Shown one piece after another: positions 1-9,438 of a DNA stretch of 64,000 nucleotides (within the stretch, counting starts at the first letter, position 1; the number at the start of each line of letters is the position of its first letter). The DNA comes from Gimesia sp. Its GTDB lineage: Bacteria; Planctomycetota; Planctomycetia; Planctomycetales; Planctomycetaceae. Below the pieces are notes generated by a model. That model was not told where the DNA came from, made no database searches, and worked only from the letters and a program-made list of their open reading frames with translations. The stretch covers positions 124,001-188,000 of the forward strand of contig NZ_JAVJSQ010000015.1 of assembly GCF_040219335.1 (NCBI RefSeq), given 5' to 3'. The position numbers were made by a program, and so were the translations under genes.

Positions 1-2
1 TC

Positions 3-2333
3 GGCACCCTCTGGCAGTCAGACAATGACGACGATGGTAACCGTGGTGTTCGGATTAATTATGTGATGGAATTCGGTAACTACGGCTATCTCGATCAGTT
101 GACCGGGGCTCGCTGGAAAACGCCGCGAACTGGCATGCACGAAGAAATTCCTCTACGTCACTGGCATCTCCGTGATCCGGGTGTCGTTCCCAACCTGCTG
201 CAGACCGGTGCGGGATCCCCGACCGGGATCTGCGTCTATGAAGGTGCCCTGCTGCCGGAAAAATACCGGAATGAAATCATTCACTCTGACGCCGGTCCGA
301 ATGTGGTCCGCGCGTATCCAGTGAAAAAAGAAGGCGCTGGATATGAAGCTGAGATCGCCAATATTATTACCAGCGAAAAGGACAAATGGTTCCGTCCCTC
401 CGATGTGTGTATCGCCCCCGATGGTTCTCTGTTTGTCGCAGACTGGTATGATCCGGGCGTCGGCGGACACCGGATTGGCGATCAGGAACGCGGCCGGATC
501 TTCCGGATTGCCCCTGCGGACGCAAAATACCAGTTTCAAAAACTGGACCTGAGTACCATCGAAGGCGCGATTGCCGGCATCAAGAGTCCCAATGTCGCGA
601 CTCGCTATCTTGCCTGGAACAAGCTGCACGAACTGCAGGCTGAAGCCCAGCCACAACTGGAAGAACTCTATCAGTCTGACAACCAGAGGTTCCGCGCTCG
701 GGCCCTCTGGCTGTTGGCTGGCATTGAGGGGAAAGCCGGAGACTATGTTTCTCTGGCGATCAAAGATAAAAATCCCGATATCCGCATCACCGGATTGCGG
801 GCGGCACGTCGTTACAAGCTGGATGTGATTCCCTTCGTGAAACAGCTGGCTCACGATGACTCGCCTCAGGTACGCCGCGAATGTGCGATTGCCCTGCATC
901 ACAGTAAATCGCCCGCAGCACCGGAACTCTGGGCGACGCTCGTTGATCAGTACGACGGGAAAGATCGCTGGTATCTGGAAGCACTCGGGATCGGCATGGA
1001 CGGGCAGGAAAAGAAGTTCATGACTGCCTGGCTCAAGCAGGCGGGTGAAAACTGGAATACCCCGGTCGGCCGAGATCTGCTCTGGCGATCCAAAATCCCG
1101 CTGGCGATTCCCTACCTGGTAAAAATCATTGAGGATCCCCAGACGCAGCAGGCAGCACTGCCGCGTTACTTCCGTGCCCTGGACTTCATCCCGGGTAAAG
1201 AAAAGAACGAAGCTGTCGCCGAACTGTCTCTGTTCAAGGAAGACGGGAATCAAAAACGGGAAACCTACATCATCGCGGAAGCATTGTCGCGAATGTCAGC
1301 GAAAGTTGTCACCGGTGATAAAAAATACCAGCAGGCACTGAACCAGGTGATCGACAGCAGCCGGGGGACTCCCGAGTTCATCAAGCTGGTCGAAAAGTTC
1401 AAAGCGAAGGAATACTATCCCGAACTGGTAAAACTGGGCAGCCATTCCGGCAAGTCACAGACTGCGGTCGACGCGATACGTGCGGCTCTGTCTCTGAAGC
1501 AGAATGCACTGATTCAGAAAGCGCTGAACAGCAAGCGGGATAATGAAAAAGAACAGAATCAGAAACTGGACCTGATCTGGGCACTGGGAAATGCCGCCCA
1601 TAATGGTGCCAATAAAATTCTGCTCGGCATTATCCAGGATCCCGAGGAACCACTGGTCGATCGACGCGAAGCCGTGAGGGCGGTTGCGAAATCCCGCCCG
1701 GGAGCGCACGCGTTACTGGATCTGGCTGAGAAGGGCAAAGTGGATCCCCAGCTGGAACAGACGGCTGCCGCTGCCATGTCTACAACCATCATGAAGGACG
1801 TCAAGGAACGGGCCGCGAAGCTGTTCCCCGCACCTCCCACGCGGAATAACAAGCCTTTGCCACCGATCAATGTGCTGGCGGGCATGAAGGGGGATGTCGT
1901 CGATGGTCGAGTGATGTTCAACACCAAGGGAACCTGTGCCAAGTGTCACGTGGTGAATGGCATGGGGAAAGAAGTCGGCCCGGATCTCTCCGAGATCGGA
2001 AAGAAGCTGAGCCGCGAGGCGTTGTTTGAATCGATCCTGTACCCTAGTGCCGGGATCAGTCATAACTTCGAAGCGTACACGGTGATTCTGGTGTCGGGTA
2101 ACGTGGTAAATGGTCTGCTGGTCAATAAGACCGACGACGCCATCACGATCAAGGATGCCGAAGCCATTGCCCGTACCTTTAAAATGGATGACGTCGAAGA
2201 AGTGATTCAGCAGAAGATCTCACTGATGCCGGCCGATCTGCAGAAGGTACTGACGGAAGAAGAGCTGATTAACATCGTCGAATACCTGACGACGCTCAAG
2301 CAGGCCAAGCCGATCAAAAAGGCCAGTCTGTAA
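3..2333 (+). CDS. PVC-type HEAT-repeat / CxxCH cytochrome protein, 5' truncated by window edge
   Basis: The frame is open from base 3, so the gene begins upstream; an in-frame GTG at 63 is not a credible start because the preceding residues (LWQSDNDDDGN) are typical of the family's beta-propeller dehydrogenase domain. About 777 residues are visible: the end of the membrane-bound-dehydrogenase-like propeller, a long stretch of HEAT-like helical repeats, and a C-terminal c-type cytochrome domain with a CAKCH heme site at 1935-1949 followed by GPDLSEIG and a SLMP motif that can supply the axial methionine. Planctomycetes carry many such proteins, presumed periplasmic electron-transfer or sugar-oxidising enzymes; the substrate is unknown. 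It is followed by a 120-base gap and an unrelated MBL-fold gene. Family assignment is confident, biochemical role is not. Confidence 0.9.
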   Translation, partial: GTLWQSDNDDDGNRGVRINYVMEFGNYGYLDQLTGARWKTPRTGMHEEIPLRHWHLRDPGVVPNLLQTGAGSPTGICVYEGALLPEKYRNEIIHSDAGPNVVRAYPVKKEGAGYEAEIANIITSEKDKWFRPSDVCIAPDGSLFVADWYDPGVGGHRIGDQERGRIFRIAPADAKYQFQKLDLSTIEGAIAGIKSPNVATRYLAWNKLHELQAEAQPQLEELYQSDNQRFRARALWLLAGIEGKAGDYVSLAIKDKNPDIRITGLRAARRYKLDVIPFVKQLAHDDSPQVRRECAIALHHSKSPAAPELWATLVDQYDGKDRWYLEALGIGMDGQEKKFMTAWLKQAGENWNTPVGRDLLWRSKIPLAIPYLVKIIEDPQTQQAALPRYFRALDFIPGKEKNEAVAELSLFKEDGNQKRETYIIAEALSRMSAKVVTGDKKYQQALNQVIDSSRGTPEFIKLVEKFKAKEYYPELVKLGSHSGKSQTAVDAIRAALSLKQNALIQKALNSKRDNEKEQNQKLDLIWALGNAAHNGANKILLGIIQDPEEPLVDRREAVRAVAKSRPGAHALLDLAEKGKVDPQLEQTAAAAMSTTIMKDVKERAAKLFPAPPTRNNKPLPPINVLAGMKGDVVDGRVMFNTKGTCAKCHVVNGMGKEVGPDLSEIGKKLSREALFESILYPSAGISHNFEAYTVILVSGNVVNGLLVNKTDDAITIKDAEAIARTFKMDDVEEVIQQKISLMPADLQKVLTEEELINIVEYLTTLKQAKPIKKASL

Positions 2334-2456
2334 GTATCGTCGATCAGAGATTGCGTTTCATGTGATGCTGTCAGGCTTTGTGATCGACCACACCTGGGCA
2401 GATAAGCATGGGATTATGCGCTCGAGTAGAGTTAGCGGAATTATCGGGAGAAATTC

Positions 2457-3482
2457 ATGATCAGCAGGTGGCTGCGGTTTCTGTTATGGCAGCCTTATGC
2501 ACTGCTCTGTCGCCGGTTTCCTCTCTGGCCGTTCCAGGTCAAAATTACGCAGCCGGTGGAATACGTCACCTGTATTCAAATCGACAATTTTCTGACACGC
2601 ACGCTGAGTCGGTTCAGTGGCGGTTATGATTACGCGGTCTGTTATCTGGTTGACGAAATACTGCTGATCGACACCGGGTTTCCCTGGGCCCGTCGGAGCC
2701 TGAAACAGACGCTGCAGAAACTGGGTGTTGTGGAAACCATCACGACCGTCGTGAACACGCATTATCATGAAGATCACACGGGCAACAATGATCTACTGGT
2801 GGAGCTGTGTGACGCGCAGGTTCTCGCGCATGCGGATGCGATTCCGGAGATCCGCTTTCCGGTGGAGTTGCGCTGGTATCGCAGCTTTCTGTTTGGTCCT
2901 TCCGCCATCGCGGATGCCCAGCCCGTGGGCGCTTCGGTCAGTACGGAGCACACGCGGTTCGAGGTCATCGACACTCCCGGCCATTGCCCCGGGCATATCT
3001 GTCTGTTCGAGCCGGAGCGGAAGATCCTGTTCAGCGGCGATCTCTATATCGCAGCCGACCTGGACAGTCAACTGGGAGACGCCGACGGTCCGAAGTGGAT
3101 CGCCAGCCTGGAACAGGCGATCCAGCTGCGCGCCGAATGGTTGTTTGATGCGCATGGAACAGTTCTGAAAGGAGCCGAGGCCGTGGAGCAGCACTTGAGC
3201 CGCAAACTTGCGTTTCTACAGACAATTCGCGATCGCGTCTATGAATATGCCACGCACGCACAGACGATTGAAGAGCTGACGCGCAAGGTCTTCGACCGAC
3301 GTGGCCTGGTCGACTTTCTTTCGTTTGGCGAAGGCTGGCTGTCGCTGATTACCGGTTCTGACTTCTCGCGGAGTAATATCGTCAAATCGTTTTTGAGAGA
3401 GAAATTCCAGCAGGAAGCATCTGCATCGCTGAATCAAGAACTCGAAAAAGAAGCAGGTCAACCGCGGATTTCCTCTGCTTAA
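2457..3482 (+). CDS. MBL-fold metallo-hydrolase
   Basis: The 341-residue protein shows the metallo-beta-lactamase signature HYHEDHTG (HxHxDH, near residues 102-107), a later GHCPGH histidine, SGDLY carrying the bridging aspartate, and a C-terminal DAHGT histidine. These residues normally bind two metal ions and hydrolyse thioesters, lactones, phosphodiesters or similar bonds. The ATG at 2457 is preceded by CGGGAG about six bases upstream, a good ribosome site. The N-terminus has a hydrophobic, aromatic stretch (roughly residues 5-22) but no clear signal peptidase site. The gene stands between a cytochrome gene and a C45-family hydrolase on the same strand with short spacers, so co-transcription with the latter is possible. 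Glyoxalase-II-like and lactonase-like functions cannot be told apart by reading. Confidence 0.9.
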   Translation: MISRWLRFLLWQPYALLCRRFPLWPFQVKITQPVEYVTCIQIDNFLTRTLSRFSGGYDYAVCYLVDEILLIDTGFPWARRSLKQTLQKLGVVETITTVVNTHYHEDHTGNNDLLVELCDAQVLAHADAIPEIRFPVELRWYRSFLFGPSAIADAQPVGASVSTEHTRFEVIDTPGHCPGHICLFEPERKILFSGDLYIAADLDSQLGDADGPKWIASLEQAIQLRAEWLFDAHGTVLKGAEAVEQHLSRKLAFLQTIRDRVYEYATHAQTIEELTRKVFDRRGLVDFLSFGEGWLSLITGSDFSRSNIVKSFLREKFQQEASASLNQELEKEAGQPRISSA

Positions 3483-3572
3483 GCTCAACAATCCCGGGAG
3501 AAGGGTTTAAGATTGTCAGGAGACCGTCGCGTTTTCCGGGCGAGATTCAACAATCAATCGTGAGCAGGTGAA

Positions 3573-4628
3573 ATGGTTCCAGCTGGACGTTATCGTGAAA
3601 TCGAAGTCAGTGGTTCTCCCCGCGAAATGGGCAGGCAGTTGGGAGAAGCTGCTGCTGAAGAGGTGCGGGCTTTTTGTGTTGTGGCGCTGGAGCGTCTCCA
3701 TGAGACCATGCAGGTCAGCCCGAAACGGGCTCAGGCTCTGGCGGAAGTCTGTCTGCCTGTTGCGAGGGAATACAGTCCCGATTCCGTAGAGGAACTTGAG
3801 GGGCTGGCCGAAGCCGTCGCTGTTCCGCTGTGGCAGATCATGCTGTTGCAGATCCGGAATCAGTTCACCCCGGAACCGGATGCGGGCTGCACTTCGCTGA
3901 GTGTGCCGGATCCTTCCGGAAAGGGAGCGATCGTGGCTCAGAACTGGGACAATGACCCGGCTCTCGATCCGTTTACCATCATGTTGACGCGTCGCCCGAC
4001 GGGGAAGCCGGCGCTGATGACGTTGACCCAGGCCGGGTTGATTTCTTACATCGGGTTCAATTCAGAGGGTATTGGTACCTGTCTGAATTCTCTGCCAGCC
4101 CCCAGTCGCGCACACGGAGTACCACACTATTTCACGCTCCGCGAGCTCTATGAAGCAGACAGCCTGGCAGGCGCGGTGGAGGCGATCCGTCGGGCCGAGC
4201 GGGCGATTCCCGCGAATATCATGCTGGCGACTCCAGAGGGCCCTGCGAACCTGGAAGTGACGATTGACAGTGTGCAGGTTTTAAGGCCGGATGAGACAAG
4301 CTGGATTACACATACCAATCATTGTCTGCATCCGGACTTTTGTCACTACAATGCAGAGTTTCCGGAACTGATCGGTTCACACCCGCGTAAGGCGCGCATT
4401 GATGAATTGCTGCAAGCCAGTTCCGCCGATCCAGGAGTCGCAGAGATCAAAACCGCTCTCCGCGATCATCAGGATTATCCACGATCGATCTGCAGGCATC
4501 TCAACGACGACCCCGATCATGGTTACTGGCAGACCGTGTTTTCCGTGATCATCGAACCGGAGCGGCAGCGGATGCATGTCTCGCGTGGTACACCCTGCAG
4601 TGCGGAATACCAGGTCTATCAGCTTTGA
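3573..4628 (+). CDS. C45-family autoproteolytic acyltransferase/hydrolase
   Basis: This 351-residue protein resembles the acyl-CoA:6-aminopenicillanate acyltransferase (peptidase C45) family of N-terminal nucleophile hydrolases. The tell-tale segment is DAGCTSL, with the presumed nucleophile Cys106 exposed by autocleavage after Gly105. It is followed by the family pattern of an NWDND segment (around residues 125-130), a GFNSEGIG turn and a THTNH motif near residue 250. The region before the cysteine would form the small subunit. ATG 3573 has AGGTGAA directly upstream. Family members hydrolyse or transfer amide-bound acyl groups; the natural substrate here is unknown. No signal peptide is seen. 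The gene ends just before the convergent histidine kinase gene. Confidence 0.85.
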   Translation: MVPAGRYREIEVSGSPREMGRQLGEAAAEEVRAFCVVALERLHETMQVSPKRAQALAEVCLPVAREYSPDSVEELEGLAEAVAVPLWQIMLLQIRNQFTPEPDAGCTSLSVPDPSGKGAIVAQNWDNDPALDPFTIMLTRRPTGKPALMTLTQAGLISYIGFNSEGIGTCLNSLPAPSRAHGVPHYFTLRELYEADSLAGAVEAIRRAERAIPANIMLATPEGPANLEVTIDSVQVLRPDETSWITHTNHCLHPDFCHYNAEFPELIGSHPRKARIDELLQASSADPGVAEIKTALRDHQDYPRSICRHLNDDPDHGYWQTVFSVIIEPERQRMHVSRGTPCSAEYQVYQL

Positions 4629-4646
4629 ACTCAAACCGATCGGTAC

Positions 4647-6647
4647 TTAAATCTGGTAAGCGATGTCAGAAGTCAGGATGTTTTGCTCGCTCTCAGTTTC
4701 ATTGAGCGACATTAAAATCACCTCAATCAGTTTCTTGCGATCAATGGGCTTCGTCAGATATTCGTCGCAGCCTGCATCGAGACATTTCTGTCGATCACCG
4801 TTCATGGCGTGCGCTGTTAACGCGATGATTGGTACCTGGAAACCAGCGTCTCTTAATTGCCGGGTCGCGCTGTAGCCGTCCAGTACCGGCATCTGCATAT
4901 CCATCAGGATCACGTCAAAAGGCTGACCTTGCGCTTCGGCTGCTGTCGCCTGATCGATTGAGAGCTGACCATTTTCTGCCAGGCTGACGTCCGCACCTGC
5001 TTTTTTCAGCAGGAAGGTGATCAGCCGCTGATTGTAGAGGCCGTCTTCCGTCAGCAGAATGCGATACCCTTTGAGAGGTGTAGCCGGCAGGGTCTCGGAG
5101 GAGGCGTCTGTTTTTTCTTTGGTAACCGGTTTCAGGCTGGTTGCCTCTTGTTCTATCAGGGGAACATTATTCAGGGGGCCGGTACCGACTCTAATCGTGA
5201 ATGTGCTGCCCGCACCGTGCGTGCTGGTGACAGAAATGGATCCTCCCAGCAGTTCTGCCAGGCGTTTGCTGATCGTCAGTCCCAGCCCGGTCCCTTCAAA
5301 CTTGCGCGTCATGGAATCATCGGCCTGGGTGAAAGGATTAAACAGGGTTTCCAGACATGAAGCAGGAATACCGATTCCGGTGTCGATGACTTCGAACTGC
5401 AGCTGAGGTGCCTGCTTAGAATCATTCAGCAGACGCGTGACGACTTTTACGGAACCGGTTTCGGTGAATTTAATCGCATTGCCGATCGTATTGATCAGAA
5501 TCTGTCGCAGGCGTGTGGGATCGGTCTGGATCGTTTCAGGAATGGGGCCCTCAATCTGAAATTCCAGCGGCAGTGCTTTGGCGACCGCGCGGACATTCAT
5601 CAATGAAGAGACATTATTCAACAGTTCGTGGGGCGAGCAGGCAATCTGTTCGACCTCCATTTTTTCGGCTTCGATTTTGGACAGGTCCAGAATGTCATTG
5701 ATGAGTCGGATCAGATATTCGCCGTTCTCCTTCACGGTCTGCGCTGCTTCCACATTTTCAGGAGCGGAGACGTTCTCGAGCAGGATATCGTTGAATCCAA
5801 GAATGGCATTCATGGGTGTCCGGATTTCGTGGCTCATGTTGGCGAGGAATGCACTTTTGGCGCGGTTGGCGGCTTCTGCATGTTCCTTGGCGCTGCGTAA
5901 TTCACGGGCCTGCATTTCCAACTGGTGATTGGTTTCCGAAATTTTCTGATTGGCGAGATGCAGTTCGCTGGTCCGTTTCTGGACCTCTGATTTAATCAGG
6001 GATTTTGTTTCCTCAAGAGCCGCTCTCTGACATGCCATTGCCCGCATTTCACGTGTGTTCTGTTGAATGGCAATGATCAGGAAGATGTCTTCAAATACGA
6101 CCCATGCACCATGTTCGACAATCCGCCAGGGGCTCGCAGTCAGTGCGCCAAAGACCGCATGGGGGTACAGCAGCCCGAATGCGGTATGGTCAATGACAAC
6201 GACTGTGGTTGCCGAGATCAAAACGCGCCAGTCCCGGTAAAAGGCCAGGAATGCCAGGGAACCAAAAATATGGAAGTGTGTTTCAATCCGCCCACCGCTC
6301 AAGTGGATCAGCAGAGAGGAGGTCAACATCTGGCTGACTGCAATCACATGCCGGGTGAGGACGCGGCCCGGATGAAACCACGCCAGGAAGACGGGGAAGC
6401 AGGTAATCAAACCGCCCAGGATGACAGCCGCCCAGACATGCAGGTGGGTCTGACTTAAATTACCAATCCAGGTGTATGGAGTCACCAGGCAGGCAGCTCC
6501 GATGGCAGCCAGCCACTGGATAATCATCAGAACTGCGAATAGACGGTCAGTCCGTTGACAGAGTTGCTGACGATGCTCGTTGAACAGTTCGTCTGCTCTT
6601 TGTGCGAAATCAGGTTGGCAGGGTTTGTTGAGGATACTGAGTTTCAT
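4647..6647 (-). CDS. Membrane hybrid histidine kinase with receiver domain
   Basis: Read from ATG 6647, with AGGAGGAAAAATA immediately upstream, this gives 666 residues; a longer start seven codons upstream lacks such a site. Six or so hydrophobic helices occupy about residues 35-195 and include a conserved GGRIETHFH segment. A coiled coil follows, then the HisKA H-box (SHEIRTP, phospho-accepting His273), the ATPase N/G boxes (ending [12 protein letters not shown]), and a C-terminal receiver with acidic pair TEDG, phospho-Asp in ILMDMQMP and the KP lysine. The kinase therefore probably passes phosphate internally to its own receiver; no HPt domain or output regulator is adjacent. The start codon overlaps the stop of the upstream RedB-like gene (TAATG), suggesting obligate co-translation and that the redox-type partner feeds this sensor. 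Confidence 0.93.
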   Translation of the reverse strand: MKLSILNKPCQPDFAQRADELFNEHRQQLCQRTDRLFAVLMIIQWLAAIGAACLVTPYTWIGNLSQTHLHVWAAVILGGLITCFPVFLAWFHPGRVLTRHVIAVSQMLTSSLLIHLSGGRIETHFHIFGSLAFLAFYRDWRVLISATTVVVIDHTAFGLLYPHAVFGALTASPWRIVEHGAWVVFEDIFLIIAIQQNTREMRAMACQRAALEETKSLIKSEVQKRTSELHLANQKISETNHQLEMQARELRSAKEHAEAANRAKSAFLANMSHEIRTPMNAILGFNDILLENVSAPENVEAAQTVKENGEYLIRLINDILDLSKIEAEKMEVEQIACSPHELLNNVSSLMNVRAVAKALPLEFQIEGPIPETIQTDPTRLRQILINTIGNAIKFTETGSVKVVTRLLNDSKQAPQLQFEVIDTGIGIPASCLETLFNPFTQADDSMTRKFEGTGLGLTISKRLAELLGGSISVTSTHGAGSTFTIRVGTGPLNNVPLIEQEATSLKPVTKEKTDASSETLPATPLKGYRILLTEDGLYNQRLITFLLKKAGADVSLAENGQLSIDQATAAEAQGQPFDVILMDMQMPVLDGYSATRQLRDAGFQVPIIALTAHAMNGDRQKCLDAGCDEYLTKPIDRKKLIEVILMSLNETESEQNILTSDIAYQI

Positions 6648-7324
6648 TATTTTTCCTCCTGTCGGCATGTCTTTTCCTGTCCCAGCAGGGGGCAGCCGAA
6701 GGTGTATGTCTGATGCGACTCTGAGTTGCCTTGAGACAGATAATCAAGCACTGCACTACTGCCGCGGTTGGCCCCCGTGTGTCCTCGTGATCCAGTGATT
6801 CCTCCGTGGAATACCAGTTCTCCCCGTGTGTCATACAAGGCGACATATCCGGAGGTCGTGGCACCAAACAGCCGGGCAGCCTGGCCATCCAGATCGCTGC
6901 TAACGGTTACTCCGGGAATGGCTGCCGCCGCTTTCCAGAGGTCAGTTTTTTCCCAGTCACGGGGAAAGTTCTCCGGTTTATAAAATTCGACGCGTGCATC
7001 CAGCCGTTCAGGGCCGTAAGCCATGATCTGTTCCAGTTCGCTGATACTGGCCCGGGTACAGGGGCAGCGGGGGTGCGCAAACATGACCAGGGTAGGGCGG
7101 AATGCGTTCCAGGTAGACTGGCTTTCTGCCGGCCACTGAGTTGGTGAATGCGCTACCGCACCGGGAGTCGTCTGATAACTCCAGAGGACTCCCATCACGG
7201 ACAGAATCAGTCCTGCCCAGACGATCGTCAGACAGGGAATGAGAGACCGGCTCCCAATCCGACTGGAAGGGAGCGGTTTCAAACCGAGTGGTTTTTCAAT
7301 GTGCCAGATACTGGAGATATTCAT
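6647..7324 (-). CDS. RedB-like membrane-anchored thioredoxin-fold protein
   Basis: The 225-residue protein has one N-terminal transmembrane helix (about residues 30-50, [18 protein letters not shown]) and an extracytoplasmic thioredoxin-like domain starting at [11 protein letters not shown]. The CxC in HPRCPCTRA replaces the usual CxxC. Further family marks are an F..GGIT..RGH pattern and late cysteines (FGCPL..KTC). Proteins annotated RedB have this arrangement and lie upstream of histidine kinases, as here. Its stop codon TAA shares a base with the kinase ATG, so the two are made in fixed ratio. A plausible but unproven role is to present a redox or metal state to the sensor kinase. Confidence 0.8.
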   Translation of the reverse strand: MNISSIWHIEKPLGLKPLPSSRIGSRSLIPCLTIVWAGLILSVMGVLWSYQTTPGAVAHSPTQWPAESQSTWNAFRPTLVMFAHPRCPCTRASISELEQIMAYGPERLDARVEFYKPENFPRDWEKTDLWKAAAAIPGVTVSSDLDGQAARLFGATTSGYVALYDTRGELVFHGGITGSRGHTGANRGSSAVLDYLSQGNSESHQTYTFGCPLLGQEKTCRQEEK

Positions 7325-7938
7325 CAGGTCAAATCGATCCTCTGTAGAGAAGACTGGTCAGGGACGTTACGACTGAGGTCTCTGCAGGCTCCCCACCGGG
7401 AATCTGTACCGCAGCGAAGAAAACATAAGTTGAAATCTGTGGCGCGTGGGGGGAATCAGCTTAAAAACTGATAAAACGATCCGATATCTACCTCAGGCTA
7501 ATGTATAGGCTTCACAACCGGTAAAAATCAGTTGAGATAAGGAGGAATTCCCATGCAGTTTTCGGGTGAGTAAGCTGACAAATAGCCCGGGATTGCGTGA
7601 ATTCTGAACAGGGGGATTTCCCTCAGATTTGAGTGACATGCTCAAAAAAGCACGTTCGGAGAATCCGGGTGACTCAATTTGAGTTTTAAGCCTCCAGCTT
7701 GAGGCGAAAAGTGAGGAGTAAAACTACCTGTCGAGAACTGATTTCCATTCGAAGAGGCAGAGGTTGCCTGCGACTTCCGTTTGAGGATTGTTTTGATTTG
7801 AGGAGTTGTATCGAGGTGGGCTTTGCGTATTAGGATGAACTTGTACGAATGGTTTTAATCTGTTTGACAGCCGTTCTCGAGGGCGGGACGATTAAGCCAG
7901 TTCTTCTCTTTAAAACTTGATAGCTGGAAAAAGAAGTC
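7325..7938. promoter_or_regulatory. 614-base intergenic region with palindromes and a six-codon leader ORF
   Basis: No ordinary gene is seen. At 7541-7573 a perfect-looking ribosome site (AAGGAGG) precedes a six-codon ORF, ATG 7553 to TAA 7571-7573. Around 7622-7705 lie three short dyads: CTCA-N4-TGAG, CTCA-N3-TGAG and a GCCTC-N6-GAGGC hairpin. This stretch sits between the divergent RedB/kinase operon and the Sel1 lipoprotein gene and should hold both promoters; the dyads are candidate operator sites. No convincing -35/-10 pair was assigned. Confidence 0.4.
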
Positions 7939-8916
7939 ATGGCAGCAGAGCGACGGTTAAGGGACAGACAACAGAGAAATCGCCCAGAAGATCTGAATGA
8001 AGTGACCGGTATGGCTGTCTGGGGCATGTCTGTTGCGCTTTGCTGTTTACTCCTGTTGAATGGATGTCAGGGGCAGCAGAGTCTCGATCCCCGCACAGCG
8101 GCTGAGCAGGGAGATGCCGCAGCGCAAAACAATTTAGGAATCATGTACACACTCGGAGACGGCGTCGAACAGGATTTCGGCAAAGCCGCGATGTGTTTTC
8201 GTCGTGCCGCCGAACAGGGATACGCCGAAGCACAAAACAATCTGGGGGTCAGCTATCGTGACGGTAAGGGGGTTGAAAAAGATTATCCTCAGGCAGTCAA
8301 CTGGTTTCGCAAAGCGGCAGAACAGGGTTTGCCTAAAGCACAATTCAATTTAGGGATCATGTATACCAACGGAAATGGAGTCGGGAAGGATTATGCACAA
8401 GCGGCTGAATGGTTTCGATCAGGGGCTCAGTATGGAAATCCAGAATCACAGACCTATTTAGGAATCTTTTACCGTGATGGAATGGGCGTTGAGAAGGATA
8501 CTGCTCAGGCGACCGAGTGGATTCGGAAGGCAGCCAGACAGAACCTGCCCATGGCGCAACACAATTTAGGATTCATGTATGCAACAGGTAACGGTGTCGA
8601 GCAGGATGATGCTGAGGCGGTGAAGTGGTATCGCAAAGCGGCTGAGCTGGGAAATGCCGAAGCCCAGAACAATTTAGCGATGTGTTACCGCAACGGAAAA
8701 GGTGTGGAGCAGGATCTGGGTCAGGCAGCAAAGTGGCTCCGCGAAGCAGCAGAGCAGGATCTGATAAGTGCGCAATTCAATCTGGGCTACATGTATGCAG
8801 AGGGAGAAGGCGTTGAACAGGATCTAAAGCGGGCCGCGGAGTGGTATCGTAAAGCCGCGGAACAGGGAAATCAGGCAGCAAAGCAGGCATTAGAGAATTT
8901 AGAGAAGAACCGGTAG
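7939..8916 (+). CDS. Sel1-repeat (TPR-like) lipoprotein
   Basis: Up to 325 residues. Seven to eight 36-residue Sel1 repeats (pattern AEAQNNLGxMYxxGxGVxxDxxxAxxWxxKAAxxG) fill residues about 60-320. An internal Met25 (8011) begins a short hydrophobic stretch ending in the lipobox LLNGC, so the mature protein is probably a lipid-anchored periplasmic scaffold; the true start may be Met25 rather than ATG 7939, since neither has a striking ribosome site. Sel1 proteins act as protein-interaction platforms; the partner is unknown. The gene ends 34 bases before a strong terminator and is the last chromosomal gene before the tRNA scar. Confidence 0.9.
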   Translation: MAAERRLRDRQQRNRPEDLNEVTGMAVWGMSVALCCLLLLNGCQGQQSLDPRTAAEQGDAAAQNNLGIMYTLGDGVEQDFGKAAMCFRRAAEQGYAEAQNNLGVSYRDGKGVEKDYPQAVNWFRKAAEQGLPKAQFNLGIMYTNGNGVGKDYAQAAEWFRSGAQYGNPESQTYLGIFYRDGMGVEKDTAQATEWIRKAARQNLPMAQHNLGFMYATGNGVEQDDAEAVKWYRKAAELGNAEAQNNLAMCYRNGKGVEQDLGQAAKWLREAAEQDLISAQFNLGYMYAEGEGVEQDLKRAAEWYRKAAEQGNQAAKQALENLEKNR

Positions 8917-8950
8917 GAGAATCCCGTTTCTAACCGGCAAGATGGCATGA

Positions 8951-8990
8951 AAAAAGGACTCAGGGTGCGATAACCCTGAGTCCTTTTTGT
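8951..8990 (+). terminator. Rho-independent terminator
   Basis: A perfect 15-bp inverted repeat (8951-8965 with 8974-8988) encloses an eight-base loop; AAAAA on the left and TTTTT on the right make it work in both directions. It would end the Sel1 transcript from the left and any tRNA-Leu read-through from the right. Confidence 0.93.
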
Positions 8991-8996
8991 TTTTAG

Positions 8997-9052
8997 TGCC
9001 CAAGAGAGGACTCGAACCTCCACGGGGATTACCCCCACTAGCCCCTCAAGCT
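8997..9052 (-). tRNA. 3' half of a tRNA-Leu(GAG) gene; presumed attachment site
   Basis: On the minus strand one reads the anticodon loop TTGAGGG (anticodon GAG), its 3' stem, a long type-II variable arm (GGGG-loop-CCCC), a T stem and loop (GGAGG TTCGAGT CCTCT), the acceptor 3' strand CTTGGGC and discriminator A at 8997; no CCA is encoded. The D arm and the 5' acceptor strand are absent: beyond about 9053 the sequence cannot pair. A type-II variable arm with GAG anticodon identifies leucine. A tRNA cut at the anticodon stem is the typical product of tyrosine-integrase insertion, the intact gene being rebuilt at the opposite end of the element, which is not in this window. Confidence 0.85.
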
Positions 9053-9438
9053 AAGAATGACGTATTGCCCAAATATTGCAATGACATTGGCCGATGTTGT
9101 AAGTGTCTGTAAAATAAGGGGATATGTATGCGTGATGTTGCTGGGTTTTTGTGATTGCGTTGCTCCTGTATTGCCAATGCTGTCCCATTTTTGTCCCATT
9201 TTGGGTGAGAAGTAATTTTTTATTGATGCTTTTTATGAAATTTTCAAGTCCTGATAATATTTTGAGGCTGCATTCGTTTTTGCAAGAGGCTATTTCTAAC
9301 TCCTGCTTCGCCTCCACACTTATCACCCCATTCAACTGCCCCCAACCTCATTCATCTGATTAATATCTGGGGATCAAAAACAGGGGCATATGCTGCCGGT
9401 TTACAGCAGTCAGAAGTTTAAAGATATAAACGACATTA
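9053..9438. other. Non-coding, A+T-rich junction next to the tRNA scar
   Basis: No convincing gene. A 94-codon minus-strand reading frame exists but it starts at the scar, lacks a ribosome site and has no recognisable composition. The direct double GTCCCATTTT at about 9182-9201 is the only repeat noticed. This is the expected location of integrase arm-type sites. Confidence 0.4.

Noticed and set aside
153-1253. 366-codon minus-strand open frame
   Set aside because: Antisense shadow of the HEAT/cytochrome gene with Cys/Arg/Phe-rich translation and no ribosome site or family.
6063-6458. 131-codon plus-strand frame
   Set aside because: Lies wholly inside the histidine kinase membrane region in antisense; composition is not protein-like.
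9051-9335. 94-codon minus-strand frame next to the tRNA scar
   Set aside because: No ribosome site, no recognised motif, ends exactly at the scar; treated as non-coding.
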